From Reinekea marinisedimentorum (GTDB lineage Bacteria; Pseudomonadota; Gammaproteobacteria; Pseudomonadales; Natronospirillaceae): 64,000 nucleotides of DNA. Numbering within the stretch: the first letter of the stretch is position 1; each line of letters starts with the position of its first letter. The notes beneath the pieces were generated by a model. It was not told the origin of the DNA and searched no databases. It saw only the letters and a program-made list of their open reading frames with translations. This document shows positions 34,254-43,412 of the stretch, one piece after another. Both the position numbers and the translations under genes were made by a program. Location of the stretch: NCBI RefSeq assembly GCF_004341165.1, contig NZ_SLZR01000001.1, forward strand, positions 1 to 64,000, in the 5' to 3' direction.

Positions 34254-35063
34254 ATGAATAATCTTTACGACCAGGCTAAGCACTGCTTTTTAACCGCCGA
34301 CCCGGCTGAAAAGGTTGCCGCCACCTACGAGGCCTGCAGCCTGTGGGACGGCAACAAACTGGAATGGCAGGACGGTGCCGCCCCCCTGTTGCTGAACGAG
34401 CCGGGCCGTCTGGATAAGCCTGAAGTGGTGATGCCGCGCGATTTAGGCAAACGCAAAATGACCAAAGAGGAAGGCCGGGCATCGCTGATTCATTCACTCG
34501 CCCACATCGAGCTGACCGCGGTCAACCTCGCGTGGGATTCCGTCTACCGCTACCGCGACATGCCACTGGAGTACTATCAGGACTGGGTGCAGTGCGCCAA
34601 AGAAGAAGCCAGCCATTTCATCCTGTTGCGCGACCGACTGCGCGAGATGGGCTACGACTACGGCAGCTTCCCGGTACATAACGAGCTGTGGAAAATGGCG
34701 GTAAGCACTGCCGATGATCTGATGGACCGCATGGGCATTGTGCACCGGGCCTTCGAGGCACGGGCACTCGACGTCATCCCCGGCACCCTGAAACGCTTTG
34801 AAAGCATGAACGATACCGCCATGACCAAAGCGCTGACCATCATCTGCAACGAAGAGGTCGGTCATGTCAGCTCCGGCACCCGCTGGTTCCGCTACCGCTG
34901 CGAACAGCAACAGCTCGACCCCGACACCACCTTCTTCAGCCTGCTGGAAAAGTACATGAAAAAGCCACCGTCCGGCCCGTTTAACAATGAGGCCCGACGG
35001 AAATGTGGCTTTACTGAGGCGGAGCTTGCGTATTTGGAGCGGAATGATGGGCGGAAGACGTGA
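34254..35063 (+). CDS. DUF455 ferritin-like protein
   Basis: A 269-aa protein of the DUF455 family, a ferritin-like di-iron helical bundle related to MiaE. Carboxylate/His ligands appear in pairs: LIHSLAHIELTAVNLAWD, CAKEEASHFILLRDRL and IICNEEVGHVSSGTRWF. The start at 34254 is the family N-terminus. Its last three codons and its stop codon (AAG ACG TGA) run directly, and in phase, into a 7-bp repeat array, so the array supplies the stop codon. The reaction catalysed is unknown. Confidence 0.87.
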   Translation: MNNLYDQAKHCFLTADPAEKVAATYEACSLWDGNKLEWQDGAAPLLLNEPGRLDKPEVVMPRDLGKRKMTKEEGRASLIHSLAHIELTAVNLAWDSVYRYRDMPLEYYQDWVQCAKEEASHFILLRDRLREMGYDYGSFPVHNELWKMAVSTADDLMDRMGIVHRAFEARALDVIPGTLKRFESMNDTAMTKALTIICNEEVGHVSSGTRWFRYRCEQQQLDPDTTFFSLLEKYMKKPPSGPFNNEARRKCGFTEAELAYLERNDGRKT

Positions 35064-35233
35064 GAGGCTAGATGCTAGATGCTAGATGCTAGATGCTAGA
35101 TGCTAGATGCTAGATGCTAGATGCTAGATGCTAGATGCTAGATGCTAGATGCTAGATGCTAGATGCTAGATGCTAGATGCTAGATGCTAAAGGCTAGCAT
35201 CTCGTATCTCGCATCTCATACCTCAAATCTAGC
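35061..35233. repeat. Heptamer array A with inverted tail
   Basis: The array starts at the DUF455 stop codon with TGAGAGG and continues with 17 exact copies of CTAGATG (35068-35186). It then passes through CTAAAGG into about five units in the opposite orientation (ATCTCGT-like, 35199-35233). A CTAGATG unit can pair with the opposite unit at six of seven positions, so the transcript could form a long hairpin. Confidence 0.93.
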
Positions 35234-35242
35234 AACATCCCG

Positions 35243-35348
35243 AATCAGAGCTACCAGCCGGGACTTTCTGCGCAGGTGCCGAGGGGTGTCTGAGCGAAGC
35301 GAGTTCCCGAACACCTAAGCAGGAAGTACCGGTTGGTGGCGCGTGGCG
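35243..35348. repeat. Structured core element, copy 1
   Basis: A conserved element of about 106 nt. Its ends form a 12-bp stem (GCTACCAGCCGG with CCGGTTGGTGGC, including G-U pairs). A second 9-bp stem lies inside it (ACTTTCTGC/GCAGGAAGT), then AGGTG/CACCT, and an apical GCGAAGC hairpin. The same element occurs at 48443-48552 and 48588-48697. It is embedded between heptamer arrays. Confidence 0.85.
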
Positions 35349-35355
35349 TGGATTG

Positions 35356-35550
<195 letters not shown>

Positions 35551-35566
35551 ACTAACCGCCCCAAAC

Positions 35567-35597
35567 AAAAGCCCCGCACGACCTGGCGAGGCTTTTC
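35567..35597. terminator. Bidirectional terminator
   Basis: AAAAGCCCCGC and GCGAGGCTTTT form an 11-bp stem with one mismatch and a short loop. It serves the convergent symporter unit (minus strand) and possibly the DUF455/repeat transcript (plus strand). Confidence 0.75.
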
Positions 35598-35617
35598 ACT
35601 TGAGCTACAACTGAACG

Positions 35618-37321
35618 CTAGTGAGCAGAGGCTTCACCGGCACCCTTCGGATAGCGAATGCTCTCCACCACATCCTGCACATCATCCGGTGCATCGCCGG
35701 TCACCTTATGCACCGCAAAGGCCACGACAAAGTTCAGAATCATCCCCAGCGTACCAATGCCTTCCGGTGAAATACCCAGGAACCAATTATCCGGAATGTT
35801 CGCCGCCGGATTAATGAACTTGAAGTAGATGATATACGCCGCGGTAAAGGTAATACCCACAATCATGCCGCTGAGCGCGCCTTCTTTGTTCATACGCTTA
35901 TGGAAAATACCCAGGATAATGGCCGGGAAGAAGCTCGACGCCGCCAAGCCGAACGCAAAGGCCACTACCTGGGCAACAAAACCGGGTGGATTAATCCCCA
36001 AATAGCCCGCAACCACCACCGCAACCGCTGCGCTCATGCGGGCAAAGAGCAGCTCCTGTTTATCCGTGATATTGGGCATCAGGTTTCGTTTCAATAAATC
36101 GTGCGAGACCGAGGTCGAGATCACCAGCAGCAAGCCCGCCGCTGTGGATAACGCCGCCGCCAAGCCACCGGCCGCCACCAGCGCAATTACCCAGTTTGGC
36201 AGCTGAGCAATTTCAGGGTTGGCCAATACCATGATGTCGCGGTCGATCTTCATCTCGTTACGCTCATCGGCTGCGTAGAACATACGGCCGTCACCGTTTT
36301 TGTCTTCCCAGCTAATCAGCCCCGTGGTTTCCCAGCTCTTAATCCAGCTTGGCGCTTCCGAATAAAGCGCACCGGCACTGTCTTCACCATTGATGGTGTT
36401 GATCATATTCACCCGGGCAAACACCGCCACAGCTGGCGCAGTGGTATACAGAATGGCGATAAAGATCAACGCCCAGCCGGCTGAACGGCGTGCGCCGGCC
36501 ACGCTTGGCACAGTGAAGAAACGCACGATGACATGCGGCAGGCCCGCGGTGCCGACCATCAATGCCGCAGTGATAAAGAACACATCAATCATCGGCTTAG
36601 TGCCTTCGGTATATTGCGCAAAACCGAGCTCGGTCGAGAGTCCATCGAGCTTATCGAGCAAGTAACCTTCCCCGCCCGAAACCTGCCCACCAAATCCGAT
36701 TTGAGGAATTGGGTTGCCGGTCATTAACAGCGAAATAAAGATGGCAGGCACCATGAACGCGAAGATTAATACGCAATACTGTGCAACCTGGGTATAGGTA
36801 ATGCCCTTCATGCCGCCGAGAACCGCATAGAAGAACACGATCACCATACCGATAATAACCCCGGTATTGACCGGCACTTCCAAAAAGCGCGAGAACACCA
36901 CACCCACGCCGCGCATCTGCCCAGCCACATAGGTGAACGAAACAAAGATAGCGCACACCACCGCAATGGTTCGGGCGGTCTGGCTGTAGTAACGGTCACC
37001 AATGAAGTCGGGCACGGTAAACTTACCGAACTTGCGCAGGTAAGGCGCCAGGCACAATGCCAGCAGTACATAGCCACCGGTCCAGCCCATCAGGTAAACC
37101 GAACCGTCGTAACCGGCAAAGGAAATAATACCGGCCATGGAAATCCACGACGCCGCCGACATCCAGTCTGCAGCCGTTGCCATGCCGTTGGCCACCGGCG
37201 GAATGCCGCCACCGGCCACGTAAAATTCAGACGTAGAGCCAGCCCGGGCCCAGATAGCAATGCCAATATAGAGCGCAAAACTGGCACCAACAAGCAGGTA
37301 AGTGAGTAATTGAATATCCAT
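35618..37321 (-). CDS. Sodium:solute symporter, ActP-like large subunit
   Basis: A 567-aa transporter of the SSS family with about 13 membrane helices. Family features are GGIPPVANGMATAADWMSAAS (the Na+/substrate region), a long loop near residue 320-360 and SSFFPAIILGIFHKRMNKEGA. The neighbour on its upstream side is the DUF4212 small subunit, 10 nt away, which marks it as the two-component form often annotated as a cation/acetate symporter. Acetate or another short carboxylate is the likely solute, by family only. Confidence 0.92.
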   Translation of the reverse strand: MDIQLLTYLLVGASFALYIGIAIWARAGSTSEFYVAGGGIPPVANGMATAADWMSAASWISMAGIISFAGYDGSVYLMGWTGGYVLLALCLAPYLRKFGKFTVPDFIGDRYYSQTARTIAVVCAIFVSFTYVAGQMRGVGVVFSRFLEVPVNTGVIIGMVIVFFYAVLGGMKGITYTQVAQYCVLIFAFMVPAIFISLLMTGNPIPQIGFGGQVSGGEGYLLDKLDGLSTELGFAQYTEGTKPMIDVFFITAALMVGTAGLPHVIVRFFTVPSVAGARRSAGWALIFIAILYTTAPAVAVFARVNMINTINGEDSAGALYSEAPSWIKSWETTGLISWEDKNGDGRMFYAADERNEMKIDRDIMVLANPEIAQLPNWVIALVAAGGLAAALSTAAGLLLVISTSVSHDLLKRNLMPNITDKQELLFARMSAAVAVVVAGYLGINPPGFVAQVVAFAFGLAASSFFPAIILGIFHKRMNKEGALSGMIVGITFTAAYIIYFKFINPAANIPDNWFLGISPEGIGTLGMILNFVVAFAVHKVTGDAPDDVQDVVESIRYPKGAGEASAH

Positions 37322-37331
37322 GGGTCAGCCC

Positions 37332-37598
37332 TCAATCTTCATGTACGTTGTATTTGCGGTCGAGTGCGTTCATTTTGCGAACGTACACAAAGATCAGCAC
37401 GATGAAGGTGTAGATTGACCCCTGCTGAGCGAACCAGAAGCCCAGTTTGAATCCGAACAGACGAATTTCGTTTAACGCATCCACCAGCAGAATTCCGGCG
37501 CCATAAGAAACCGCGAACCAGACCGCTAACAGCGTCAGCATTATTCGCAGATTTTCTTTCCAGTATTGTTTGGCGTGTTCTTTTGTTTCAAAGCTCAT
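37332..37598 (-). CDS. DUF4212 small subunit of the solute symporter
   Basis: An 88-aa membrane protein with two helices (LTLLAVWFAVSYGAGILLVDAL and SIYTFIVLIFVYVRKM) and the N-terminal motif KQYWKENLRI typical of DUF4212. It always precedes an SSS-type large subunit in known genomes, as it does here. It is probably needed for assembly or stability of the transporter. Confidence 0.92.
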   Translation of the reverse strand: MSFETKEHAKQYWKENLRIMLTLLAVWFAVSYGAGILLVDALNEIRLFGFKLGFWFAQQGSIYTFIVLIFVYVRKMNALDRKYNVHED

Positions 37599-37821
37599 CG
37601 CATTCCCCTCCGGTTTTGTTTTAGTTAGATGGAGATAAGCCTTTTAAAAACTAACACCGGTTCCGGCATTCAGCTTTTCGACTTTGGTCGCGAATAGACT
37701 AAAGGCTAACGCCCTGACCAGCTGGGGCAAAATCAGCGCATACAGAATACTTATCCCGCTTCTATGCTAGGCTGACCAGCGATAGATGCTTTTCTAAACC
37801 AGAAAAAACAGGGAGTTCACC

Positions 37822-38652
37822 ATGAATGAATACATTGAAAAACTGGATGTAAACCAGTATTTGCCGGGCGTAATTGCCTGGGGCACAAATATATTACTGG
37901 CAATAATGATCCTGATCTTTGGCCTTTGGCTGGCAGGTAAGGCCTACAAAGCAGTAGTTAAGATTGGCAAGAAATACCAAAAGCTCGATGACACGCTATT
38001 CAGATTTTTAGGCAGCATGGCCCGCTACACCATTCTGGCTTTTGTCGGCATCGCCATTCTTAATCGCTTTGGTGTACAGACGGCATCAATCGTTGCGCTA
38101 TTAGGTGCCACCGGTTTAGCGATTGGCCTGGCCCTGCAGGGTGCCATGTCAAATCTGGCTGCTGGTGTGATGCTGTTAATATTCCGCCCTTATAAGGTCG
38201 ATGATTTTATCGAGTCAGCCGGCCGCTTCGGCAAGGTGACTGAAATAGATATGTTCACAACCATTCTGCAAACATTCGATAATCAACAGATCATTATTCC
38301 AAACAGCCAGATTTGGGGAGCTCAAATTATTAACCATTCACACTACCCGGTTCGGGGTGTGGATATGACCTACGGCGTTTCTTACGATACCGATATCGAT
38401 AAAGCCAGAAAGGTGATCGATAAAGTGCTGGCCGAGCACCCTCACATTCTGAAAGACCCGGCACCCTGGGTTGAGGTTTCTACCCTGAACAACAGTTCGG
38501 TCGACTTTGCTATCCGCCCGTTCTGCAAAGGCGAACACTACTTTAACGTGCTGTATTCCGTGCCCGAGCTGATTAAAAAGGCTTTTGATGAAGCCGGTAT
38601 TGAAATTCCTTTCCCTCACAGAAAGGTGATCGTTGTAAACGAAAACGACTAG
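37822..38652 (+). CDS. mscS: Small-conductance mechanosensitive channel MscS
   Basis: A 276-aa channel, close to E. coli MscS in length. It has three N-terminal helices, the pore helix ATGLAIGLALQGAMSNLAAGV with its glycine/alanine packing, the beta domain (RPYKVDDFIESAGRFGKV) and the C-terminal alpha/beta cage (QQIIIPNSQIWG). It opens under hypo-osmotic stress to release solutes. It is monocistronic; GGGAG precedes the ATG. Confidence 0.95.
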   Translation: MNEYIEKLDVNQYLPGVIAWGTNILLAIMILIFGLWLAGKAYKAVVKIGKKYQKLDDTLFRFLGSMARYTILAFVGIAILNRFGVQTASIVALLGATGLAIGLALQGAMSNLAAGVMLLIFRPYKVDDFIESAGRFGKVTEIDMFTTILQTFDNQQIIIPNSQIWGAQIINHSHYPVRGVDMTYGVSYDTDIDKARKVIDKVLAEHPHILKDPAPWVEVSTLNNSSVDFAIRPFCKGEHYFNVLYSVPELIKKAFDEAGIEIPFPHRKVIVVNEND

Positions 38653-38724
38653 CAATTTTTTTTCAGAGCGCACAGAGACCTGTGCGCTCCTGCGATTGAT
38701 CGCAGAATAGGTCTTACAGACCCA

Positions 38725-38919
38725 TTAACCCTTTTCGGTTACCGGGCTTTCTTCACCGGAAGCGTCTTTAGCCAGTGCATCTGAACAGGGTGTTTTTTCT
38801 TCCTTTTCAGGGTCGAAACGAACCACCGGAACGCAACAGCGTTTTTCATCGGTTTTAATACCCATCGATTCACACCAATTGTCGTAGCGGTTAACCAGAG
38901 ATTTAATTTTTTGAAGCAT
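38725..38919 (-). CDS. Small Cys-containing protein, DUF5363-like
   Basis: A 64-aa soluble protein: LVNRYDNWCESMGIKTDEKR, then CCVPVVRFDPEKEEK, then a charged, disordered tail. The YDxWCxxMG...KRCCVP pattern resembles the DUF5363 family (from memory, not certain). Four or more Cys in 64 residues suggest metal binding. GGAGG precedes the ATG. No functional context: it lies between mscS and a LysE-type exporter. Confidence 0.65.
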   Translation of the reverse strand: MLQKIKSLVNRYDNWCESMGIKTDEKRCCVPVVRFDPEKEEKTPCSDALAKDASGEESPVTEKG

Positions 38920-39126
38920 AGCGCCTCCTGTTTTTTATTTTTAGGCCGAGCTTAACTGGAACAACAGAGAGTAACTCTTTCGCCCTGATAACTCTATCGC
39001 CCTTATGGTGCTACAAGCTAACGACAGAATTCTTTCAACACATTATTACTAACCGCAATTTCATTCAATACAAGGTTAATTGAACTGAATATCCTGCCCG
39101 AAACCAGATAACGCAGGCGCATTTCA

Positions 39127-39780
39127 GTGGGTACACATCTCCTCGGCTTATTCCTTACCGTTGCATTCGCGCATTTTTTAGCATTGCTCAGCCCAGGGCC
39201 GGATTTTATCCTGGTTGTAAAAACCGCGTTGAACGCCCGTCGAATAGACGCAATAGCGATAGCCGCCGGCATCGCAAGCGCCAATGCTATTTATATTTCA
39301 ACTTGTCTCATTGGCGTCGGAGCACTCATTGCTGCGAACAGCCAACTCATGTCGCTACTCAGTTTGGCTGGCGGTGCTTTTCTTATATACCTGGCCGTTC
39401 ATGCTCTTTCCGCCCGAAAACAAAACTATGCCATCGCTGATACAGCCTCGCTACCGACCAGCGATAGGCTTAAAAGCAGCTTAACGGGAAAGTTCTTTAC
39501 TGGATTTGTATCTGGCATACTGAACCCGAAGAATCTGTTTTTTTACCTCAGCCTGTTCACACTTGTATTAACCAATGATGTTAACTTGCTTTTCAAAGTA
39601 GTTCTGGGTATCTGGATGACTGCTGCTGTTTTCCTTTGGGATGCCGCGCTGGCATTCTTTCTTTCAGCACAACCGATGCAGCGCCGGTTTATTCGCATTG
39701 CTTACTTCATCGATAAAATGAGCGGTGTGTTATTAGGTGCGATTGGCCTTACTATTGTTAAATCTGCGCTATTGAACTGA
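39127..39780 (+). CDS. LysE/RhtB family amino-acid exporter
   Basis: A 217-aa inner-membrane exporter with about six helices. The family signature ALLSPGPDFILVVKTAL lies in helix 1, and NPKNLFFYLSLFTLV in the second half. The start is a GTG; no ATG gives a full first helix. An AraC regulator follows 22 nt downstream on the same strand, a common pairing in which the regulator controls the exporter. The exported amino acid is unknown. Confidence 0.92.
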   Translation: MGTHLLGLFLTVAFAHFLALLSPGPDFILVVKTALNARRIDAIAIAAGIASANAIYISTCLIGVGALIAANSQLMSLLSLAGGAFLIYLAVHALSARKQNYAIADTASLPTSDRLKSSLTGKFFTGFVSGILNPKNLFFYLSLFTLVLTNDVNLLFKVVLGIWMTAAVFLWDAALAFFLSAQPMQRRFIRIAYFIDKMSGVLLGAIGLTIVKSALLN

Positions 39781-39802
39781 ACCAAAGATACGTTACTTTT
39801 CT

Positions 39803-40624
39803 ATGAATCCTAACACCGTTGAACTTCGAAATAGCCCGGCCATTCCTGGCATTGAGTTGCGCAAAGCACTTCACTCGGCGGCCTGCTACGGCGAGCACAC
39901 GCACGATGAGTTTTCACTTGGCGCTATTGATTCAGGAAGTTCAGTGTATAAGGTTGGCAATCAACGTTATTCGGCTTATGCCGGTACCGTCGTGCTGATC
40001 AGCCCCAATACATTGCATAGTTGTAATCCGGACAATGACACCTGGTCTTATCGAATGCTTTATGCAAATGCTGAACTGATAAAGAATATTCAACAGGAAA
40101 TTTTGGCGACCGAGCTATCACAGGCTTTGCCCTTTGATAAGCCCTATGTGAATCATCCATCCTGCTTTCAACTTTTTAGCAACCTGTTCGATTCCCTTAT
40201 CCACAAGGAAGATACGCTACAAGCTGAAAGCTACCTTTTGGAATTTATCCAGAAAACGCTGCCCAAAAACCTCACTATCACACCTGCAGAACCCGACCGG
40301 CAAAGCCTTGCGCTTGTCAGGCGCATCATACTCAAGTCACCCGAGCTCAATCACAGCCTGGAAAATTTAGCCGCCGAATGTGGGCTAAGCCGTTACCATT
40401 TGCTGCGCAGTTTCAAAGATACCTATGGACAAACACCGCACGCGTTTCAACTGGATACGCGGATAAAAATAGCGAAAGAAAAGCTAAAACAAGGCCATTC
40501 ACTTTCAGAAATTGCCAACAACCTGGGCTTTGCTGATCAAGCCCACTTTCAGCGTCAGTTTAAAAAACTCACAGCGATGACACCCAAGCTGTATCAAAAA
40601 TTTCTCACCGACCCTTCTGATTAA
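39803..40624 (+). CDS. AraC family transcriptional regulator
   Basis: A 273-aa regulator. Residues 1-150 form a cupin-type sensing domain (GEHTHDEFSLGAIDSGS). Residues 175-270 form the double helix-turn-helix (LENLAAECGLSRYHLLRSFK, then LSEIANNLGFADQAHFQRQF). The typical partner is the LysE exporter just upstream. Its stop codon shares a TTAA with that of the convergent SDR gene, so the two genes overlap by 4 bp. Confidence 0.93.
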   Translation: MNPNTVELRNSPAIPGIELRKALHSAACYGEHTHDEFSLGAIDSGSSVYKVGNQRYSAYAGTVVLISPNTLHSCNPDNDTWSYRMLYANAELIKNIQQEILATELSQALPFDKPYVNHPSCFQLFSNLFDSLIHKEDTLQAESYLLEFIQKTLPKNLTITPAEPDRQSLALVRRIILKSPELNHSLENLAAECGLSRYHLLRSFKDTYGQTPHAFQLDTRIKIAKEKLKQGHSLSEIANNLGFADQAHFQRQFKKLTAMTPKLYQKFLTDPSD

Positions 40625-41394
40625 ATTGCATCATAAACATCAGCATAGCTAAACGCATAGTTCAGTCGCTTTTTCACCTTTTCATTGCTGACAATTTTAC
40701 CGCCCTGCCCGGCAAGTTCTGAAAACTCCGGCGCTGGCCGGCCCAGTTTTTCTGCCGCCGCGCTGTAGAACTCACGTTTGCTAGGGTGGGTATCGGCGCA
40801 GCCATTGAGTACTTCGCCCCAGCAATTCTGTTGAATGATCTGATCAATAATTCCAAGGCAATCCTGCTGATGAATCAGGTTCACCGGTGCATCCGGATTT
40901 TGCACCACCTTACCGTTGCGGAAGAAACGGCCGGGGTGTCGACCGTCGCCAATCAAACCGGAAAAACGTAACAGCGTTGCTGAGCAGCCTGGAACATCTG
41001 CCAATATTTTTTCAATGTCTAACAACGGGCTTTGTGATTGCAACTCTATATCGGCCTCGCTCACCACCTGCGGCACATTCTGATAGACCGATGTAGAGCT
41101 GACGAACAGCACATGCTTTACCGGCGAGGCTTCAATCGCAGCGGCCAACTGTTTAAAACCGTCGATATTCTTGGAGGTAATGTTGATGATCAGAATACTG
41201 GCATTAAGAAACGACTGTAGGTTGCTGCTCAATGCATCGATATCGATAAGAAATGGTTTAGCCCCGCTCTCATCCAGCTCAGGAATACGATCGGCCGTGC
41301 GGGTTGAAAGGTTAACCTGAAAACCCTGCTTCAAAAAATGTTGTGCCAGCGGCATGCCCAGCCAGCCACTGCCCAGAATGCTTATGGTTGTCAT
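40621..41394 (-). CDS. NAD(P)-binding epimerase-like protein (YeeZ type)
   Basis: A 257-aa short-chain dehydrogenase/epimerase-like protein. The nucleotide-binding motif GSGWLGMPLAQHF is at the N-terminus, and FVSSTSVYQ carries the Ser/Tyr strand. The catalytic YxxxK is not obvious, as in YeeZ-type proteins. The ATG at 41394 follows AGAGG. It is in an operon with the acetyltransferase 12 nt upstream. The substrate is unknown. Confidence 0.85.
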   Translation of the reverse strand: MTTISILGSGWLGMPLAQHFLKQGFQVNLSTRTADRIPELDESGAKPFLIDIDALSSNLQSFLNASILIINITSKNIDGFKQLAAAIEASPVKHVLFVSSTSVYQNVPQVVSEADIELQSQSPLLDIEKILADVPGCSATLLRFSGLIGDGRHPGRFFRNGKVVQNPDAPVNLIHQQDCLGIIDQIIQQNCWGEVLNGCADTHPSKREFYSAAAEKLGRPAPEFSELAGQGGKIVSNEKVKKRLNYAFSYADVYDAI

Positions 41395-41406
41395 ATCACC
41401 TCTCAC

Positions 41407-41898
41407 TTAATTCACCTGGAATCGTAAAAAATCCATCTCAGTACTGCGGTAACGCTCAAAGCTTTTAACCAACTCACCCGCGGTAACGGCTGCTATGACC
41501 TTTGGCCAGAATTGCTGTGCCGGGGTGTTTTCCGGCAGCATACGCACCAGCCAGTCACCGGGGTGTTTTTCCACTGCCAGCTTGAATGCCTGCCTGCCTA
41601 TACCCCGGCCTTTGCAGGCTTTGAGGACAAAAAACTGCCCCATATCGTAGCGGTTGTCTTCATAGGGGTATTTTCTCACCAGACAAAAACCCGCCAGTCG
41701 CTTATCCGCGTATATCAGATAGGGGTAATGCTCCGGCAGGCTCCAGTATTCACGAACATCGTTCAGCGCTTCATCATAAAGGTAGGTGCCTTCCGGGGTG
41801 GGCTGCAGGCCGATGAACTCGGACATGTCGTATATATAGTACTGAAACAGGTTTTCGATCAGCCGGCTGTTATTAGCCCGGATCAGCTGAACATTCAT
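41407..41898 (-). CDS. GNAT family N-acetyltransferase
   Basis: A 163-aa acetyltransferase. The acetyl-CoA motif is LKACKGRGIGRQAFKLAV, after the strand YDMGQFFV, and TPAQQFWPKVI lies in the C-terminal half. Of three in-frame start codons (41910, 41901, 41898), the last has the best spacing to GGGG. It is the first gene of a two-gene unit with the epimerase-like protein. Confidence 0.88.
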   Translation of the reverse strand: MNVQLIRANNSRLIENLFQYYIYDMSEFIGLQPTPEGTYLYDEALNDVREYWSLPEHYPYLIYADKRLAGFCLVRKYPYEDNRYDMGQFFVLKACKGRGIGRQAFKLAVEKHPGDWLVRMLPENTPAQQFWPKVIAAVTAGELVKSFERYRSTEMDFLRFQVN

Positions 41899-42015
41899 CA
41901 TTGGCCCCATCTATGCTATTCAATAACCGAGTTTACAACTAATAGCCGACTGCTATCACGCTTTCTACACCGTAATCTACAGTGATATTTCCGGCCGAAA
42001 CATTCGGAGAGCGCA

Positions 42016-42474
42016 ATGTCTATCCCCTTCACTGTTGAACGATCCATCACCATTAAAGCCCCGGCAAAAGAGGTTTACTGCTACATAGCAGACTTCAAAA
42101 ACTGGCCAAGCTGGTCTCCATGGCTGACGCAGGAGCCCGACTGCCCGGTGGAGATTACCGGTACGCCGGAGGCGATTGGTCACACCCAGTCGTGGGATGG
42201 CAAGAAGATCGGCTCTGGCCATATTGAACTGACCGATCTGATCAAAAGCCAGCAACTGGTCTACGATCTGCATTTCCTGAAGCCTTGGAAAAGCCATTCC
42301 ACGGCCGGTTTTAAATTTCAGGAGACTCATGGCACAACTGAGGTTACCTGGTACATGCAAGGCACTTTGCCGTCTATGATGTTCCTGATGAAGAAGAAGG
42401 TTTCAGATATGGTCGGCGCTGATTATGAAAAAGGCCTGGCCATGCTGAAGCAGACGATAGAGAGCAATAGCTGA
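42016..42474 (+). CDS. SRPBCC (START-like) family protein
   Basis: A 152-aa soluble protein of the SRPBCC/polyketide-cyclase superfamily: VERSITIKAPAKEVYCYIAD, then WPSWSPWLTQEPD. The C-terminal helix holds VSDMVGADYEKGLAMLK. Such proteins bind small hydrophobic ligands in a helix-grip pocket; the ligand is unknown. CGGAGAG precedes the ATG. Confidence 0.88.
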   Translation: MSIPFTVERSITIKAPAKEVYCYIADFKNWPSWSPWLTQEPDCPVEITGTPEAIGHTQSWDGKKIGSGHIELTDLIKSQQLVYDLHFLKPWKSHSTAGFKFQETHGTTEVTWYMQGTLPSMMFLMKKKVSDMVGADYEKGLAMLKQTIESNS

Positions 42475-42817
42475 ATTTCTGCTTCAGTACTTATAAGCCA
42501 TTCTCATTCCCCTTTACGGGAAAAAACGTCAATAAACAGACCTAAATCATCATCCGTGCAATGCCCGTTTGCACAGATGAAACGGCCAAACCTATAATGC
42601 TTTCCAGGAGCAATTTTGGCCGTTTTGCGCGCATAAATCCCTTCCAGCAATAATGCCTACAGCCCCGATGATTACTGACTTACAGAGCGATACTGGTCGG
42701 CTGCTTCAGTGAACGCCATAACAACAAAAACACCAGGCGTTTTAAGCTCGCTGCCAAATGAGAATGATTCAGCGCAGATAACTGAATCCTACCCCATTGA
42801 ATCAACCGAGGTCTTAT
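42475..42817. other. Intergenic region upstream of the MarR cluster
   Basis: About 340 nt with no supportable gene. An imperfect inverted repeat (GGCCAAA...TTTGGCC, about 42588-42620) might form a hairpin over a 25-nt loop. Otherwise I see nothing definite. Confidence 0.5.
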
Positions 42818-42834
42818 AGTTTCCTACAGAAACT
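42818..42834. promoter_or_regulatory. MarR operator 1
   Basis: The palindrome AGTTTC-N5-GAAACT lies 17 bp before the marR-like start codon. It shares its half-site with the larger palindrome after the gene (43301-43325). This supports autoregulation. Confidence 0.75.
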
Positions 42835-42850
42835 GTAATTAACAACAACA

Positions 42851-43288
42851 ATGAATTACGAATACACATTAGATTGCCCGCACTACTTAACCGGTGTTAT
42901 TCACAAACATCTGAGAGAAGGGCTGGAAAAAAACTTAAAGAACGAAGGCTTTTATTTATCCCATCAACAGATACATCTTTTGCTTTATCTGTTTGAGGAA
43001 GATGGCATCAGCCAAAAGCGGCTGTCTGAACTGACCCGGATGAATAAGATTTCAATCGTTAAGGCGTTAAACCTGCTGGAAGCCAACAATCTTGCTTTCA
43101 GGGTTCAGAACGATGTTGATCAGCGAAATAAGAATATTTTTCTGACAGCAGAAGGCAAAAAATTAAAGGTGCCGGTGCGCCGAATAATAAATCAGCACCG
43201 AGCAGCGGTCTTCAGCGGCATAACAGAGGAAGAAGCCGATATTTATAAAACTGTGTTGCGAAAAATGCTGAAGAACATGACGACCTGA
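42851..43288 (+). CDS. MarR family transcriptional regulator
   Basis: A 145-aa winged-helix regulator: LSHQQIHLLLYLFEEDGISQ, then KRLSELTRMNKISIVKALNLL as the recognition region, then the wing around DQRNKNIFLTAEGKK. Identical half-sites (AGTTTC) lie before and after its gene, so it probably represses both itself and the redox operon starting 125 nt downstream. The ligand is likely a substrate of that operon. Confidence 0.9.
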   Translation: MNYEYTLDCPHYLTGVIHKHLREGLEKNLKNEGFYLSHQQIHLLLYLFEEDGISQKRLSELTRMNKISIVKALNLLEANNLAFRVQNDVDQRNKNIFLTAEGKKLKVPVRRIINQHRAAVFSGITEEEADIYKTVLRKMLKNMTT

Positions 43289-43300
43289 ATTTTTTTGCCC

Positions 43301-43325
43301 AATTAGTTTCCCTAGGAAACTAATT
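43301..43325. promoter_or_regulatory. MarR operator 2 before the redox operon
   Basis: A 25-bp palindrome, AATTAGTTTCC-N3-GGAAACTAATT, lies 88 bp upstream of the Fe-S oxidoreductase gene. It contains the same GTTTC half-site as operator 1. Confidence 0.85.
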
Positions 43326-43412
43326 AAGAATTAGAGCTGAAAACAATAATAAAACGGCAGCCGCTTCACTAATGGCTGCTCAGTTTAAAGAACTCGATCA
43401 AAGGAGAAGTTT

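Noticed and set aside
38666-38689. 8-bp inverted repeat after mscS as a terminator
   Set aside because: The T-run lies before the stem on the plus strand and would be A-rich after it on the minus strand, so neither direction fits an intrinsic terminator.
42759-42773. Fur-like box upstream of the MarR gene
   Set aside because: Only about 10 of 14 consensus positions match and no iron gene is nearby.
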